The notes beneath the pieces are model-generated. The model saw only the letters and a program-made list of their open reading frames with translations, had not been told where the DNA came from and did no database searches. Below are positions 14,907 through 24,400 of a stretch of DNA of 64,000 nt, piece by piece. Source of the stretch: Lachnospiraceae bacterium. GTDB lineage: Bacteria > Bacillota > Clostridia > Lachnospirales > Lachnospiraceae. The stretch covers positions 219,750-283,749 of the forward strand of contig JAFLSY010000004.1 in the NCBI GenBank assembly GCA_022510745.1, in the 5' to 3' direction. Each line of letters begins with the position of its first letter. Positions within the stretch are counted from its first letter, which is position 1. The position numbers and the translations under genes are program-made.

Positions 14907-16295
14907 ATGACAAGAATTATTCCATATTTGTTTCATGATAATACAAAAGAAGATTATCTGAAGTCAGCGATTGAAACGGCAGATTGGATTGCCAAATATG
15001 AGATAATAGAAGATGAAGGAAAAACATGGAAGACTTATCCAAAAGAGCAAAACGGAGCACAAGGAACATTTGTGCTTAGCAAGAAGAATTTTTATGCCGG
15101 TTCTAGTGGAATTGGTTTCTTTTTTCTAAGGTTATATCAGGTTACCGGAGATGAGAAATGGCTGGGGGAAGCGGAGGCGGCAGCAGCCTACATATTAAAG
15201 CATGAAACGGATATATCTTATTACAAAAACGTTCAGGAAAAAATAGAAAAGGATAAGGCCCATGTATACGGATGGGCATTCAGCTACAAGGTAGGACCGA
15301 TCTGTGAGGGGCAATTTGTATATGCTCTTTATGAGGCAACAAAAAAAGAGGAATATAAGGCTTTTGCAATCAGACAGGCAGATGTATTTGTGGAAGCAGC
15401 AATAAGAGATGAAAATGGTATTCATTGGAGTGATGCAAGAGATATTGTCGGGGATGCAGGTGGAATTGTATATCTGATACAGGTGTATAAGCAGACCGGT
15501 GACAAAAAGTATTTGCAAACTGCTGTTGAAGCAGGCAATTACATAGAGAGATATGGGCATCAAGCCCAAAATGGCGGTACATATTATGACCTATATGATG
15601 TGTATGCAGCAGGGGAAGGTGAGAAAGGGACCGTACATGTAAACTTCTCTCATGGTTCCGCAGGTACAGGCTATTTGTGGGCAGTCCTTTACGAGGCTAC
15701 AAAGGATGAAAAATATCTCAAACTTGCTGAGGATGTGGTGGAATATCTGGATGGTATTGCGCTCGGAGATGATGCTGCTGTATTATTACCTTATCAGGAT
15801 CATCCGGATAAGGGCCCGGATAATCAAAAGATATATCTTGGCATGTGTGGCGGTCCCATCGGAACGACATTTTTCTTCAAGAAATTATATGAGACAACAG
15901 GAGACGATAAGTATCTGGAATGGATGAATCGACTGGCACATGGTCTGATAAAGGCCGGCGTGCCGGAAAAGAAATCCTGGGGATATTGGGGAAGCAAATG
16001 TATATGCTGTGGAGGCCCGGGGGCATTGGAATACTTTGTCATGATGTATGAGTTCACGAGGGATGAACTTTACATGGAATATGCTAAAAAAACAGCAGAT
16101 ATTCTGATTTCGGAGTCCAGTACAGAATTGAGTGGCAGAACATGGTTCGGCGCTTGGGATCGTACTAAACCGGAACAGGTTGTCAGTTATCTTGGATTTT
16201 ATATCGGAGCAGCCGGAGCAGCAGGTTCACTTTTGAGGTTATATGGATTGCTGACAAATCAGAAAACAGCGAATTTTTTTGAATACTATCTGTGA
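14907..16295 (+). CDS. LanC-like protein 2
   Basis: This 462-residue paralogue of the preceding gene shares its layout: H249 in NFSHGSAG, C314 in MCGGPIG and C367-C368 in CICCGGPG. The spacing from H to C is 65 residues in both proteins, and from the first C to the CC pair it is 52 to 53. The final turn reads FYIGAAGAAGSL. I chose ATG 14907 behind AGGAGAGG; ATG 14901 is also possible, and a GTG at 14880 overlaps the upstream gene. Two dissimilar copies in one operon could form a heteromer or handle different substrates. The family is clear from motif order; the substrate is unknown. Confidence 0.8.
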   Translation: MTRIIPYLFHDNTKEDYLKSAIETADWIAKYEIIEDEGKTWKTYPKEQNGAQGTFVLSKKNFYAGSSGIGFFFLRLYQVTGDEKWLGEAEAAAAYILKHETDISYYKNVQEKIEKDKAHVYGWAFSYKVGPICEGQFVYALYEATKKEEYKAFAIRQADVFVEAAIRDENGIHWSDARDIVGDAGGIVYLIQVYKQTGDKKYLQTAVEAGNYIERYGHQAQNGGTYYDLYDVYAAGEGEKGTVHVNFSHGSAGTGYLWAVLYEATKDEKYLKLAEDVVEYLDGIALGDDAAVLLPYQDHPDKGPDNQKIYLGMCGGPIGTTFFFKKLYETTGDDKYLEWMNRLAHGLIKAGVPEKKSWGYWGSKCICCGGPGALEYFVMMYEFTRDELYMEYAKKTADILISESSTELSGRTWFGAWDRTKPEQVVSYLGFYIGAAGAAGSLLRLYGLLTNQKTANFFEYYL

Positions 16296-16323
16296 TATTA
16301 ACTGACTAAGAGGAGATGGATAT

Positions 16324-17475
16324 ATGGACAGAGGACTGAACACCCGATGTTTGCACTTAGAGGAGACAGAAGGACAAATAAATAACTGTGGAGCGTTAAG
16401 CTATCCAATTTACCAGACAGCAACCTATGCACATCCGGGTGTTGGAAGAAGCATGGGATATGATTACAGCAGATTACAGAATCCTACCAGGGAGCAGCTT
16501 GAAAAGGTGGTTGCCGCCCTTGAGGGAGGAATTGATGCAGTCGCACTTTCCACGGGAATGGCTGCAATTGCACTGCTCATGGAGATATTTGAACCAGGAG
16601 ATCACATCATTGCGGAGGCGGATCTTTATGGTGGAAGTATCAGATTTTTTGATAATGTTTCTAAGAAGAATCATTATGAATTCACCTATTTGAATTGTGC
16701 CGGTGATGATATCGAAGGAAGTATCAAAGCAAATACAAAGGCCATCTTTCTTGAAACCCCAACAAATCCGATGATGAATATCTCAGATATTACAAAGATT
16801 GCGGAGATTGCCAAAAAGCGTGGATTATTATTAATTGTGGACAATACATTTTTGTCACCGTATTTTCAAAATCCGCTGCAGCTTGGTGCAGATGTGGTTG
16901 TACATAGCGGAACTAAATTTTTGGGTGGACATAATGATACCCTTGCTGGATTTATTGTTACAAGCAGCCCCAAAATTCAGGAGAAGCTAAGATTTTTGAT
17001 AAAGACAACAGGAGCAGGGCTTGCTCCATTTGACAGTTGGCTTATTTTACGAGGGATCAAAACCTTGGGAATTCGAATGGAAAGAGCCCAGGAAAATGCT
17101 ATTCAGATTGCCCGGTGGTTGAAGGAGCAGAAAATTGTTACGAAGGTATTTTATCCGGGACTTGTGGAACATCCGGGCCATGAGATCATGAAAAAGCAGG
17201 CAAGAGGCTTTGGATCTATGATTACCTTCAACGTTGATACGAAGGAGCATGCTCTAAAAATATTAGAAAGCGTTAGAATGATTAAGTTTGCAGAGAGCCT
17301 TGGCGGAGTGGAAACCCTTATCACTTATCCGACGACGCAGACACATGCAGATGTACCGGAAGAGGTTCGGCTCAAAAATGGAATTTCACCATGTACGCTT
17401 AGAATATCGGTAGGAATTGAGGATGCTAAAGATTTGCTGGCGGAGCTGGAATCCGTTTTTGCAAAGCTGATCTGA
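16324..17475 (+). CDS. Cys/Met metabolism PLP enzyme (MetB/MetC-like)
   Basis: This 383-residue fold-type I enzyme belongs to the cystathionine gamma-synthase/lyase family, which makes or cleaves thioethers such as cystathionine. The PLP lysine is in VHSGTKFLGGHND (about residue 198), the aspartate that contacts the pyridine ring is in LLIVDNTF, and the family-typical TTGAGLAPFDSWLILRG follows. GAGGAGATGG precedes the ATG. It is the fourth gene of the operon with the CysK-like and LanC-like genes. Sequence motifs alone do not separate gamma-synthase, gamma-lyase and beta-lyase activity, and no methionine pathway gene adjoins it. Confidence 0.85.
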   Translation: MDRGLNTRCLHLEETEGQINNCGALSYPIYQTATYAHPGVGRSMGYDYSRLQNPTREQLEKVVAALEGGIDAVALSTGMAAIALLMEIFEPGDHIIAEADLYGGSIRFFDNVSKKNHYEFTYLNCAGDDIEGSIKANTKAIFLETPTNPMMNISDITKIAEIAKKRGLLLIVDNTFLSPYFQNPLQLGADVVVHSGTKFLGGHNDTLAGFIVTSSPKIQEKLRFLIKTTGAGLAPFDSWLILRGIKTLGIRMERAQENAIQIARWLKEQKIVTKVFYPGLVEHPGHEIMKKQARGFGSMITFNVDTKEHALKILESVRMIKFAESLGGVETLITYPTTQTHADVPEEVRLKNGISPCTLRISVGIEDAKDLLAELESVFAKLI

Positions 17476-17519
17476 TCGCAAAATGAGATATGAATGAAAT
17501 CTACAGGAGGCGGATGGAT

Positions 17520-18695
17520 ATGTCGGAGAAAAATCTGGATTTTGACAGAGTGATAGAGAGAAAAGGTACAGACTGTCTGAAATATGATTTTGCTAAAAGA
17601 CGAGGTATGCCGGAGGATGTATTGCCACTATGGGTAGCTGATATGGACTTTAAAACTTCATCGTATGTAGAAGATGCAATCATTGAGAGAGCAAAACATG
17701 GCATTTTTGGATATAGTGAGGTGCAGGATACTTATTTTAATGCAGTAGCAGGCTGGATGAAACGACATCACGGGTGGGATGTAAAAGAAAGCTGGCTTAT
17801 TAAGACGCCGGGAGTTGTATTTGCGCTTGCTATGGCGGTAAAGGCATATACGGATGTAGGAGATGCTATACTGATACAGCAGCCGGTATACTATCCTTTC
17901 TCAGAAGTAATTGAGGATAATGGAAGAGTAATAGTAAGCAATGATTTATACATTGGGGAAGACAACAGGTATCATATTGATCTGAAAGATTTTGAGGAAA
18001 AAATAATTAACCATCATATAAAGTTATTTTTATTGTGCAATCCCCAGAATCCCACCGGTCGTGTCTTTACCAAAGAAGAATTAACCGGAATGGGAGATAT
18101 ATGTTTAAAACACGGTGTTATCGTGGTGAGTGATGAAATTCACAATGATTTTATATGGAAGGGGAGTCATACGATATTTGCTGCTGTTAAAAAAGAATAT
18201 GAAGATATTTGTATCATATGTACATCGGCAAGTAAAACCTTTAATCTTGCAAGTATGTTGATTTCTAACATATTTATTCCTAACCATGAATTAAAAGCAA
18301 AATTCCGTAAAGAAGTTGATGCGGCAGGTATTAGCCAACTGAGTATTTTAGGTCTTGCTGCTACGCAGGCGGCCTATGAACATGGGGATGAGTGGTATCA
18401 GGCAATGCATTCTTATGTACGGGATAATATTGATTATATTAAAAGATATGTCGAGGAAAATATGCCCGGTGTGACAGTAGTTGATGGTGAAGGAACTTAC
18501 CTTGTGTGGTTGAATTTTAAGAATACAGGCATTGATGCAGAGGAACTCGATAGGCGCATTATACATGACGCAAAGCTGTGGCTTGATAGTGGCAGAATAT
18601 TTGGAACTGCCGGAAAAGGCTTTCAACGTATTAATGTGGCTGCTCCAAGAAGTGTGATTACAGAGTGTTTAAACAGAATCAAAGGAATTTTATAA
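17520..18695 (+). CDS. PatB/MalY family C-S lyase
   Basis: This 391-residue fold-type I PLP enzyme matches the MalY/PatB group, mainly cystathionine beta-lyases and cysteine-conjugate C-S lyases. The N-terminal signature LPLWVADMDF (about residue 38), the NPQNPTGRVF loop, VSDEIHNDF and the PLP lysine in CTSASKTFNLAS are all present. I chose ATG 17520, 9 bases after AGGAGG; a frame from 17490 would include that site. It ends the LanC-like operon. It would release a thiol, pyruvate and ammonia from a thioether amino acid, which fits either breakdown or recycling of whatever the operon makes. Confidence 0.87.
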   Translation: MSEKNLDFDRVIERKGTDCLKYDFAKRRGMPEDVLPLWVADMDFKTSSYVEDAIIERAKHGIFGYSEVQDTYFNAVAGWMKRHHGWDVKESWLIKTPGVVFALAMAVKAYTDVGDAILIQQPVYYPFSEVIEDNGRVIVSNDLYIGEDNRYHIDLKDFEEKIINHHIKLFLLCNPQNPTGRVFTKEELTGMGDICLKHGVIVVSDEIHNDFIWKGSHTIFAAVKKEYEDICIICTSASKTFNLASMLISNIFIPNHELKAKFRKEVDAAGISQLSILGLAATQAAYEHGDEWYQAMHSYVRDNIDYIKRYVEENMPGVTVVDGEGTYLVWLNFKNTGIDAEELDRRIIHDAKLWLDSGRIFGTAGKGFQRINVAAPRSVITECLNRIKGIL

Positions 18696-18721
18696 TAGCA
18701 TCACGGAACAACCATATTTCA

Positions 18722-19948
18722 TCAATAAATATATTCAAACTCTGTTGACTGAGGCAAGATCGGTGGCTTTTTGCTTGCCGATTTGGTATAGATAATGTTC
18801 CCAACAGAATCATAATCATAAAATTTATGGGGCGCCTTTACATAGATATTGTCTGCATAGACATATCTGTCCTCATAGGCAAACCACATGCCTTCCTCTA
18901 TTTCCACCTTTTTGTGTGCTCCACGGTCGAAGGCATAGCAATATTTTTCCGCTTCCTTTTTATCCGTGGCGGAGAGATACATGACATAGTTATCCTGAGT
19001 ACAGTCTATGGCAATGTATTCTTCAGTTACCGTAAAAGTAATGTCCTCCTCCGTGATCACATACTCAGTGACCACATCTTCTTCCATAGTTCTTTCGTAG
19101 GCATTGTACAGCAAACAGAAGCCGTCCTGCTCCAAGACCTGATTCCTGATGTAGCTGTAATCGCTAGGCGAGCTCTGCGAATACTTTATCCGAAGAATTT
19201 CCTCCGACAGGCTTGGCATAATAGAATAACTAAACCCTTCTCTGCCTGCCTGACAGAGTCCGTGTTCTTCCCCGATATGGTAGAACGTGGCGGAGAGCAG
19301 GGCAGGAAAAGGGGCATCCTGTTCCGTGATTCCGGAAGGGAAGTCTTCCCCTTTATATTGGATTTCTATAAAAACAGTATAGTCTTCCGTATCCTGTAAA
19401 ATCTCCCGGAGCAGTTCCTCTGCGGAAGCTCTCAGGGGGAAAACATTTCGAACGGCCCGAATGTCTAAATCCCTGCCTGTGGATCTGTCATTGATCGGCA
19501 GATAATAGATTTTAAGATCATCTACATCTGCCTCCGAAGCATCGATAGCAAAACCCTGCAAAAGCGCTTCTTTCAGTCCCTCTGTAATTTCCGGCAGGTA
19601 GACGGAGGTATAGACTGCTTCTGTTTCCGTGTTGACCAGGAAGCTATAGGTCTGGCCCTGCCAGGAAAACTGTCCGCTGGCAAACTCCGTCAGCTCATAG
19701 CCGCTGCCGTCAGGCGCGACATCTGTTTCGACCTGAATATGCTCTATCTTTGCACCGCTGTACTCATTGTCAAGAAAGTTCGAGACCACGCCGCGTGCTA
19801 TTTCTAAAAAGGCGCGCTCTTCCTCCGGGGAGAAGTTGTCCGGAATGCAGCCACTGAGAAGTAAAATAAGGGACAATATCACCGTCAATAAATTTACGCA
19901 TTTTTTTGTTTTCTTGGGTTTCTGCAATGTGTTTAGTGTGTTCTTCAT
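18722..19948 (-). CDS. Predicted lipoprotein of unknown function
   Basis: A 408-residue protein begins with a basic region, a hydrophobic stretch and the lipobox LLSGC (cysteine near residue 34), so it should be lipid-anchored outside the membrane. The mature part is acidic, with no recognised domain. Its first third resembles secreted beta-rich modules; a paired tyrosine/aspartate segment lies at the C terminus. I chose ATG 19948 so that the signal peptide is of normal length; no good ribosome binding site is seen, so the start is uncertain. It runs convergent to the LanC-like operon and divergent from the HD-GYP gene. Confidence 0.65.
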   Translation of the reverse strand: MKNTLNTLQKPKKTKKCVNLLTVILSLILLLSGCIPDNFSPEEERAFLEIARGVVSNFLDNEYSGAKIEHIQVETDVAPDGSGYELTEFASGQFSWQGQTYSFLVNTETEAVYTSVYLPEITEGLKEALLQGFAIDASEADVDDLKIYYLPINDRSTGRDLDIRAVRNVFPLRASAEELLREILQDTEDYTVFIEIQYKGEDFPSGITEQDAPFPALLSATFYHIGEEHGLCQAGREGFSYSIMPSLSEEILRIKYSQSSPSDYSYIRNQVLEQDGFCLLYNAYERTMEEDVVTEYVITEEDITFTVTEEYIAIDCTQDNYVMYLSATDKKEAEKYCYAFDRGAHKKVEIEEGMWFAYEDRYVYADNIYVKAPHKFYDYDSVGNIIYTKSASKKPPILPQSTEFEYIY

Positions 19949-20062
19949 AGTTATTAGAATACAATCTTTGGAATGAAAGGGCAAGGGTGATTTACCGGCT
20001 GAAATGGCAGCGTGGGTGGTTCAGATACTGTCGAATGGATGGTTCAGACACCGCTCAAGATA

Positions 20063-20092
20063 TTGACATGGCTCATCTTTAGGCGGTAATAT
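20063..20092 (+). promoter_or_regulatory. Sigma-A promoter of the HD-GYP gene
   Basis: TTGACA (20063-20068) and TAATAT (20087-20092) are 18 bp apart, about 33 bases before the start. Just upstream, TGGTTCAGATAC (20017) and TGGTTCAGACAC (20040) form a direct repeat with a 23-bp period that could be an operator. Confidence 0.7.
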
Positions 20093-20124
20093 ATAGATAT
20101 CACTTGTGTGGAAGGATAGTACAT

Positions 20125-21375
20125 ATGAAATTAGATCTGACGGATATGCTCTATGCCCTGTCGTTTGCACTTGACGAGGTAGAAACAGAATTACTGGGAA
20201 TTGATACAGGGCATGGTAAGCGTGTGACATGTCTTGCGCTTTTAATGGGCGAGGAAGCAGGGTTTCGGGAAGAAGAAATGCGGGATTTCGCAGGTTGCTG
20301 CATCCTTCATGATAACGCATTGACGGAGTTTATTCATGAGGAACTCATAAACAGCGAAATGCCCCAAGCTTTATCCGTGCAGGTTTCCGATATCATCGAC
20401 GGACAAGGGACTAAGATGAATCATTATCATTGTGTGATCGGGGAGCAGAATATCCGCCTGATGCCATTCCGTACGGATGTAAAGAATATCATTCTCTATC
20501 ACCACGAAAATGCGGACGGGAGCGGGGCTTTGGGAATGACGGCTTCTGAGACGCCTCTGAAAGCACAGATACTGCATTTAGCGGATATCGTAGACATGAA
20601 AAGCCGCCTGGGGACTATGACGAAGGCGGAATTTGAAGAGCTTCGCAGATGGGTACAGAGTAAAGCGGGAACTCTCTTTTCTAAAGAAGCCGTGGAATTG
20701 TTTTTGAAAGCTGTAGATTATGATAAGGTTGTTTTTGTGCGGAATAAGGGTGTACTTCCCTATCTGCGTGAGAAGGTGAAAACAACGGTTTGTGATTATA
20801 CTGATGAGGAAATCCGCAATATCGTAGGATTGTTTGCAAAAATAGTAGACTACAAGTCTGAATTTACGCAAACCCATTCAACGGGAGTTGCCGAAAAGTC
20901 GGAAATCATGGCGAAGTACTATGGTTATGATGCCGAAAAGGCAATCCGTTACTATTTTGCGGGAGCACTGCACGATATAGGCAAGCTGGTGGTGGTAAAC
21001 GATATTTTAGAAAAGCCGGGAAAGCTTACCGAAAATGAATTTGCGGAAATGAAAAATCACGCTGCCGCAACTCATTACATATTGGGCCAGATAAAGGAAA
21101 TTTCGGATATTGTAAAATGGGCCGGCAATCATCACGAAAAGCTGAACGGAAACGGTTATCCGCAGGGCCTGACCGCGGATGAGTTAAGCTTTGAGGAGCG
21201 GCTTATGGCCTGCATTGACATCTATCAGGCGCTGACAGAAAAGCGACCCTACAAGGACGGAATGAGCCATGAGAAATCCATATCGATCATGATGGAGATG
21301 GCGCAGCGCAACGAACTGGACGAGCGCATTGTGCGGGATATGGATAGGGTTATGGGCGATCAAGTGCCGGTCTAG
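20125..21375 (+). CDS. HD-GYP-type phosphohydrolase
   Basis: This 416-residue protein contains two HD-related halves. The first has only a partial set of histidines (GHGKRV, CILHDNAL). The second has the full set: HSTGVAEKSE, ALHDIGK, a histidine in KNHAAATHY, and HHEKLNGNGYP. That is the HD-GYP layout of cyclic-di-GMP phosphodiesterases, with NGNGYP in place of DGTGYP. No receiver or sensor domain is attached. AAGGA lies 9 bases before ATG 20125; a longer TTG frame from 20104 is less likely. Activity on cyclic di-GMP is inferred. It would fit a motile organism, in which this messenger commonly opposes swimming. Confidence 0.82.
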   Translation: MKLDLTDMLYALSFALDEVETELLGIDTGHGKRVTCLALLMGEEAGFREEEMRDFAGCCILHDNALTEFIHEELINSEMPQALSVQVSDIIDGQGTKMNHYHCVIGEQNIRLMPFRTDVKNIILYHHENADGSGALGMTASETPLKAQILHLADIVDMKSRLGTMTKAEFEELRRWVQSKAGTLFSKEAVELFLKAVDYDKVVFVRNKGVLPYLREKVKTTVCDYTDEEIRNIVGLFAKIVDYKSEFTQTHSTGVAEKSEIMAKYYGYDAEKAIRYYFAGALHDIGKLVVVNDILEKPGKLTENEFAEMKNHAAATHYILGQIKEISDIVKWAGNHHEKLNGNGYPQGLTADELSFEERLMACIDIYQALTEKRPYKDGMSHEKSISIMMEMAQRNELDERIVRDMDRVMGDQVPV

Positions 21376-21420
21376 AAGCAGCAGACAAAACCGCTTTTTG
21401 GGATAAGGAAAGGAATAGAC

Positions 21421-24400
21421 ATGGCATTTGCGCATTTACATGTCCATACGGAATACTCCTTGTTGGACGGCTCCAATAAAATAAAGGAATATGTGAAGCG
21501 GGTAAAAGAACTGGGTATGGACAGTGCAGCCATTACGGATCATGGCGTCATGTACGGCGTTATAGATTTTTACAGGGAAGCCAAGGCTGCCGGTATTAAA
21601 CCCATTCTGGGCTGCGAGGTCTATGTGGCGCCAAACTCCCGCTTCGATAAGGAACTGACCGGAGGCGAGGACAGATATTACCATTTGGTGCTATTGGCAG
21701 AGAACAATACGGGCTATGCCAATTTGATGAAGATCGTCAGCAGGGGCTTTACAGAAGGGTACTACTATAAGCCCCGCGTGGATATGGAACTGTTAAATCA
21801 ATATCACGAGGGGATTATTGCTCTGTCGGCCTGCCTGGCAGGAGAGGTACAGCGGTATATTGTAAAAGGTCTGGTAGACGAGGCAAGGAAGATGGCCTTG
21901 AAATACGAGGCCTGTTTTGGTAAGGGCAATTATTTCCTGGAAATGCAGGATCACGGGATTCCGGAGCAGAGATTGGTCAATACCGAGTTGATGAAGCTCA
22001 GCAGGGAATTAGATATTCCCTTGGTGGTGACCAACGATGTGCATTATACCTATGCGAAGGATGCAGATTCCCATGATATACTGCTCTGTCTGCAGACAGG
22101 CAAAAAGCTGGCGGATACGGACCGTATGCGTTACGAGGGCGGTCAGTACTATGTCAAGAGTGAGGAAGAGATGAAAGGTCTCTTTCCCTATGCCTGGGAA
22201 GCAGTGGAAAATACACAGAGTATTGCGGACAGGTGCAATGTAGAGATTGAGTTCGGCGTGACCAAACTGCCTAAGTATGATGTGCCTGAAGGATATGACT
22301 CTTGGAGTTATTTAAATAAGCTTTGTGATGAAGGGCTGGCGCTGCGCTATGGAGACGGCAGTGCACCGGCCGGAGATACCGGGCAGACGCTTAGAGAGCG
22401 GCTGGATTATGAACTGGCTGTTATCCGTACCATGGGGTATGTGGACTATTTCCTCATTGTATGGGATTTTATCAACTATGCAAAAGAGAACGGCATTCCC
22501 GTAGGGCCCGGCAGAGGCTCCGCAGCGGGAAGTATTGTGGCATACTGTTTGAAGATTACGAATATTGATCCCATCCGCTATAATCTGCTCTTTGAGCGTT
22601 TCTTAAATCCGGAGCGTGTTTCCATGCCCGATATCGACGTGGATTTCTGCTTTGAAAGAAGGCAGGAAGTTATTGACTATGTGGGGCGCAAATACGGTGC
22701 GGACAAGGTGGTGCAGATTGTCACTTTCGGTACACTGGCGGCTAAGGGTGTGATAAGAGATGTGGGGCGGGTAATGGATTTACCCTACGCCTATGTGGAT
22801 TCCATTGCCAAGATGGTGCCAAACGAACTGAATATCACCATAGACAGGGCGCTGGAAATTAATCCCGAGTTCCGTAAACTCTACACTGAGGATGAGCAGA
22901 TGAAGCATCTGATAGATATGTGCAGGAGGCTGGAGGGACTGCCCCGCCACACCTCCATGCATGCGGCGGGCGTGGTAATCTGCCAGAAATCAGCAGATGA
23001 GTTCGTGCCGCTCTCCAGAGGTGCCGACGGTTCCATTACGACGCAGTTTACCATGACGACCTTGGAGGAACTGGGTCTGTTAAAGATGGACTTTTTAGGA
23101 CTGCGTACCCTGACCGTTATTGATGATGCGGTCAAGATGATAGAGAAAGATACGGGCCTTCACATTGATATTGACAATATAGATTATGATGATAAAAAGG
23201 TTCTGGATTCCCTGGGCACCGGCAGGACGGACGGCGTGTTCCAGCTGGAAAGTGCGGGTATGAGAAGCTTCATGAAGGAATTAAAGCCCCAGAATCTGGA
23301 GGATATTATTGCAGGTGTTTCCTTATATCGGCCGGGACCCATGGACTTTATCCCCAAATATGTAAAGGGCAAGAACAGCGGCGAGGAGATTACCTATGCC
23401 TGCCCCCAGTTAGAGCCCATTCTGGCGCCTACTTACGGTTGTATCGTTTATCAGGAGCAGGTAATGCAGATAGTCCGGGATTTAGGCGGTTATACCTTGG
23501 GGCGCAGCGATCTGGTGCGGCGTGCCATGAGTAAAAAGAAACAGTCCGTCATGGAAAAGGAGAGAGAGAACTTTATCCATGGCAATCCCGAGGAAGGGGT
23601 GCCCGGCTGCGTAGCCAAGGGCATTGATGAGAAAGTGGCGGGCGACATCTATGAGACCATGATGGATTTTGCAAAATATGCCTTTAATAAATCCCATGCA
23701 GCCTGTTATGCGGTGGTAGCTTATCAGACTGCCTACTTAAAATACTACTATCCGGTGGAATTTATGGCAGCCTTATTGACTTCCGTGATCGACAATGGAA
23801 AGAAGGTGTCCGAGTACGTGCAGGTCTGTCGAAGCATGGGAATTAAGATTCTGCCGCCTGACATTAATCATGGGGAGAGCGGTTTTTCCGTAGCAGACGG
23901 ATGTATCCGTTATGCGTTGACCGCTATAAAGAATGTGGGCTGGCCCATGATCAAAGCCGTGGTGGAAGAGAGAACGGTCAGAGGACAATTCCTGAATTTA
24001 AAGGATTTTGTTAGCAGAATGGCTGATAAGGAGCTGAATAAAAGGGCCATTGAGAATTTTATTAAAGCGGGAGCGTTAGATAGTCTGGGAGGAACCCGTA
24101 AGCAGCTGATGACAGTGTATGTGCAGGTTGTGGACAGCATACAGAAGGACAAGAAAAACAATATGGCAGGACAGCTTTCCCTCTTTGATATGGTGGAGGA
24201 AGAAGACAGGTCCGATTTTGATGTGCAGCTTCCGGAGGTGGGAGAGTATTCTAAGGAGATGCTGTTAAATTTTGAAAAAGAGGTACTGGGTATCTATGTC
24301 AGCGGGCACCCTTTGGAGGAGTATGAAGGCATCTTTAGAAAAAAGATCACTGCTACCACAGCGGAATTTGCCCTTGACGAGGAAACGGGCACGGTACAGA

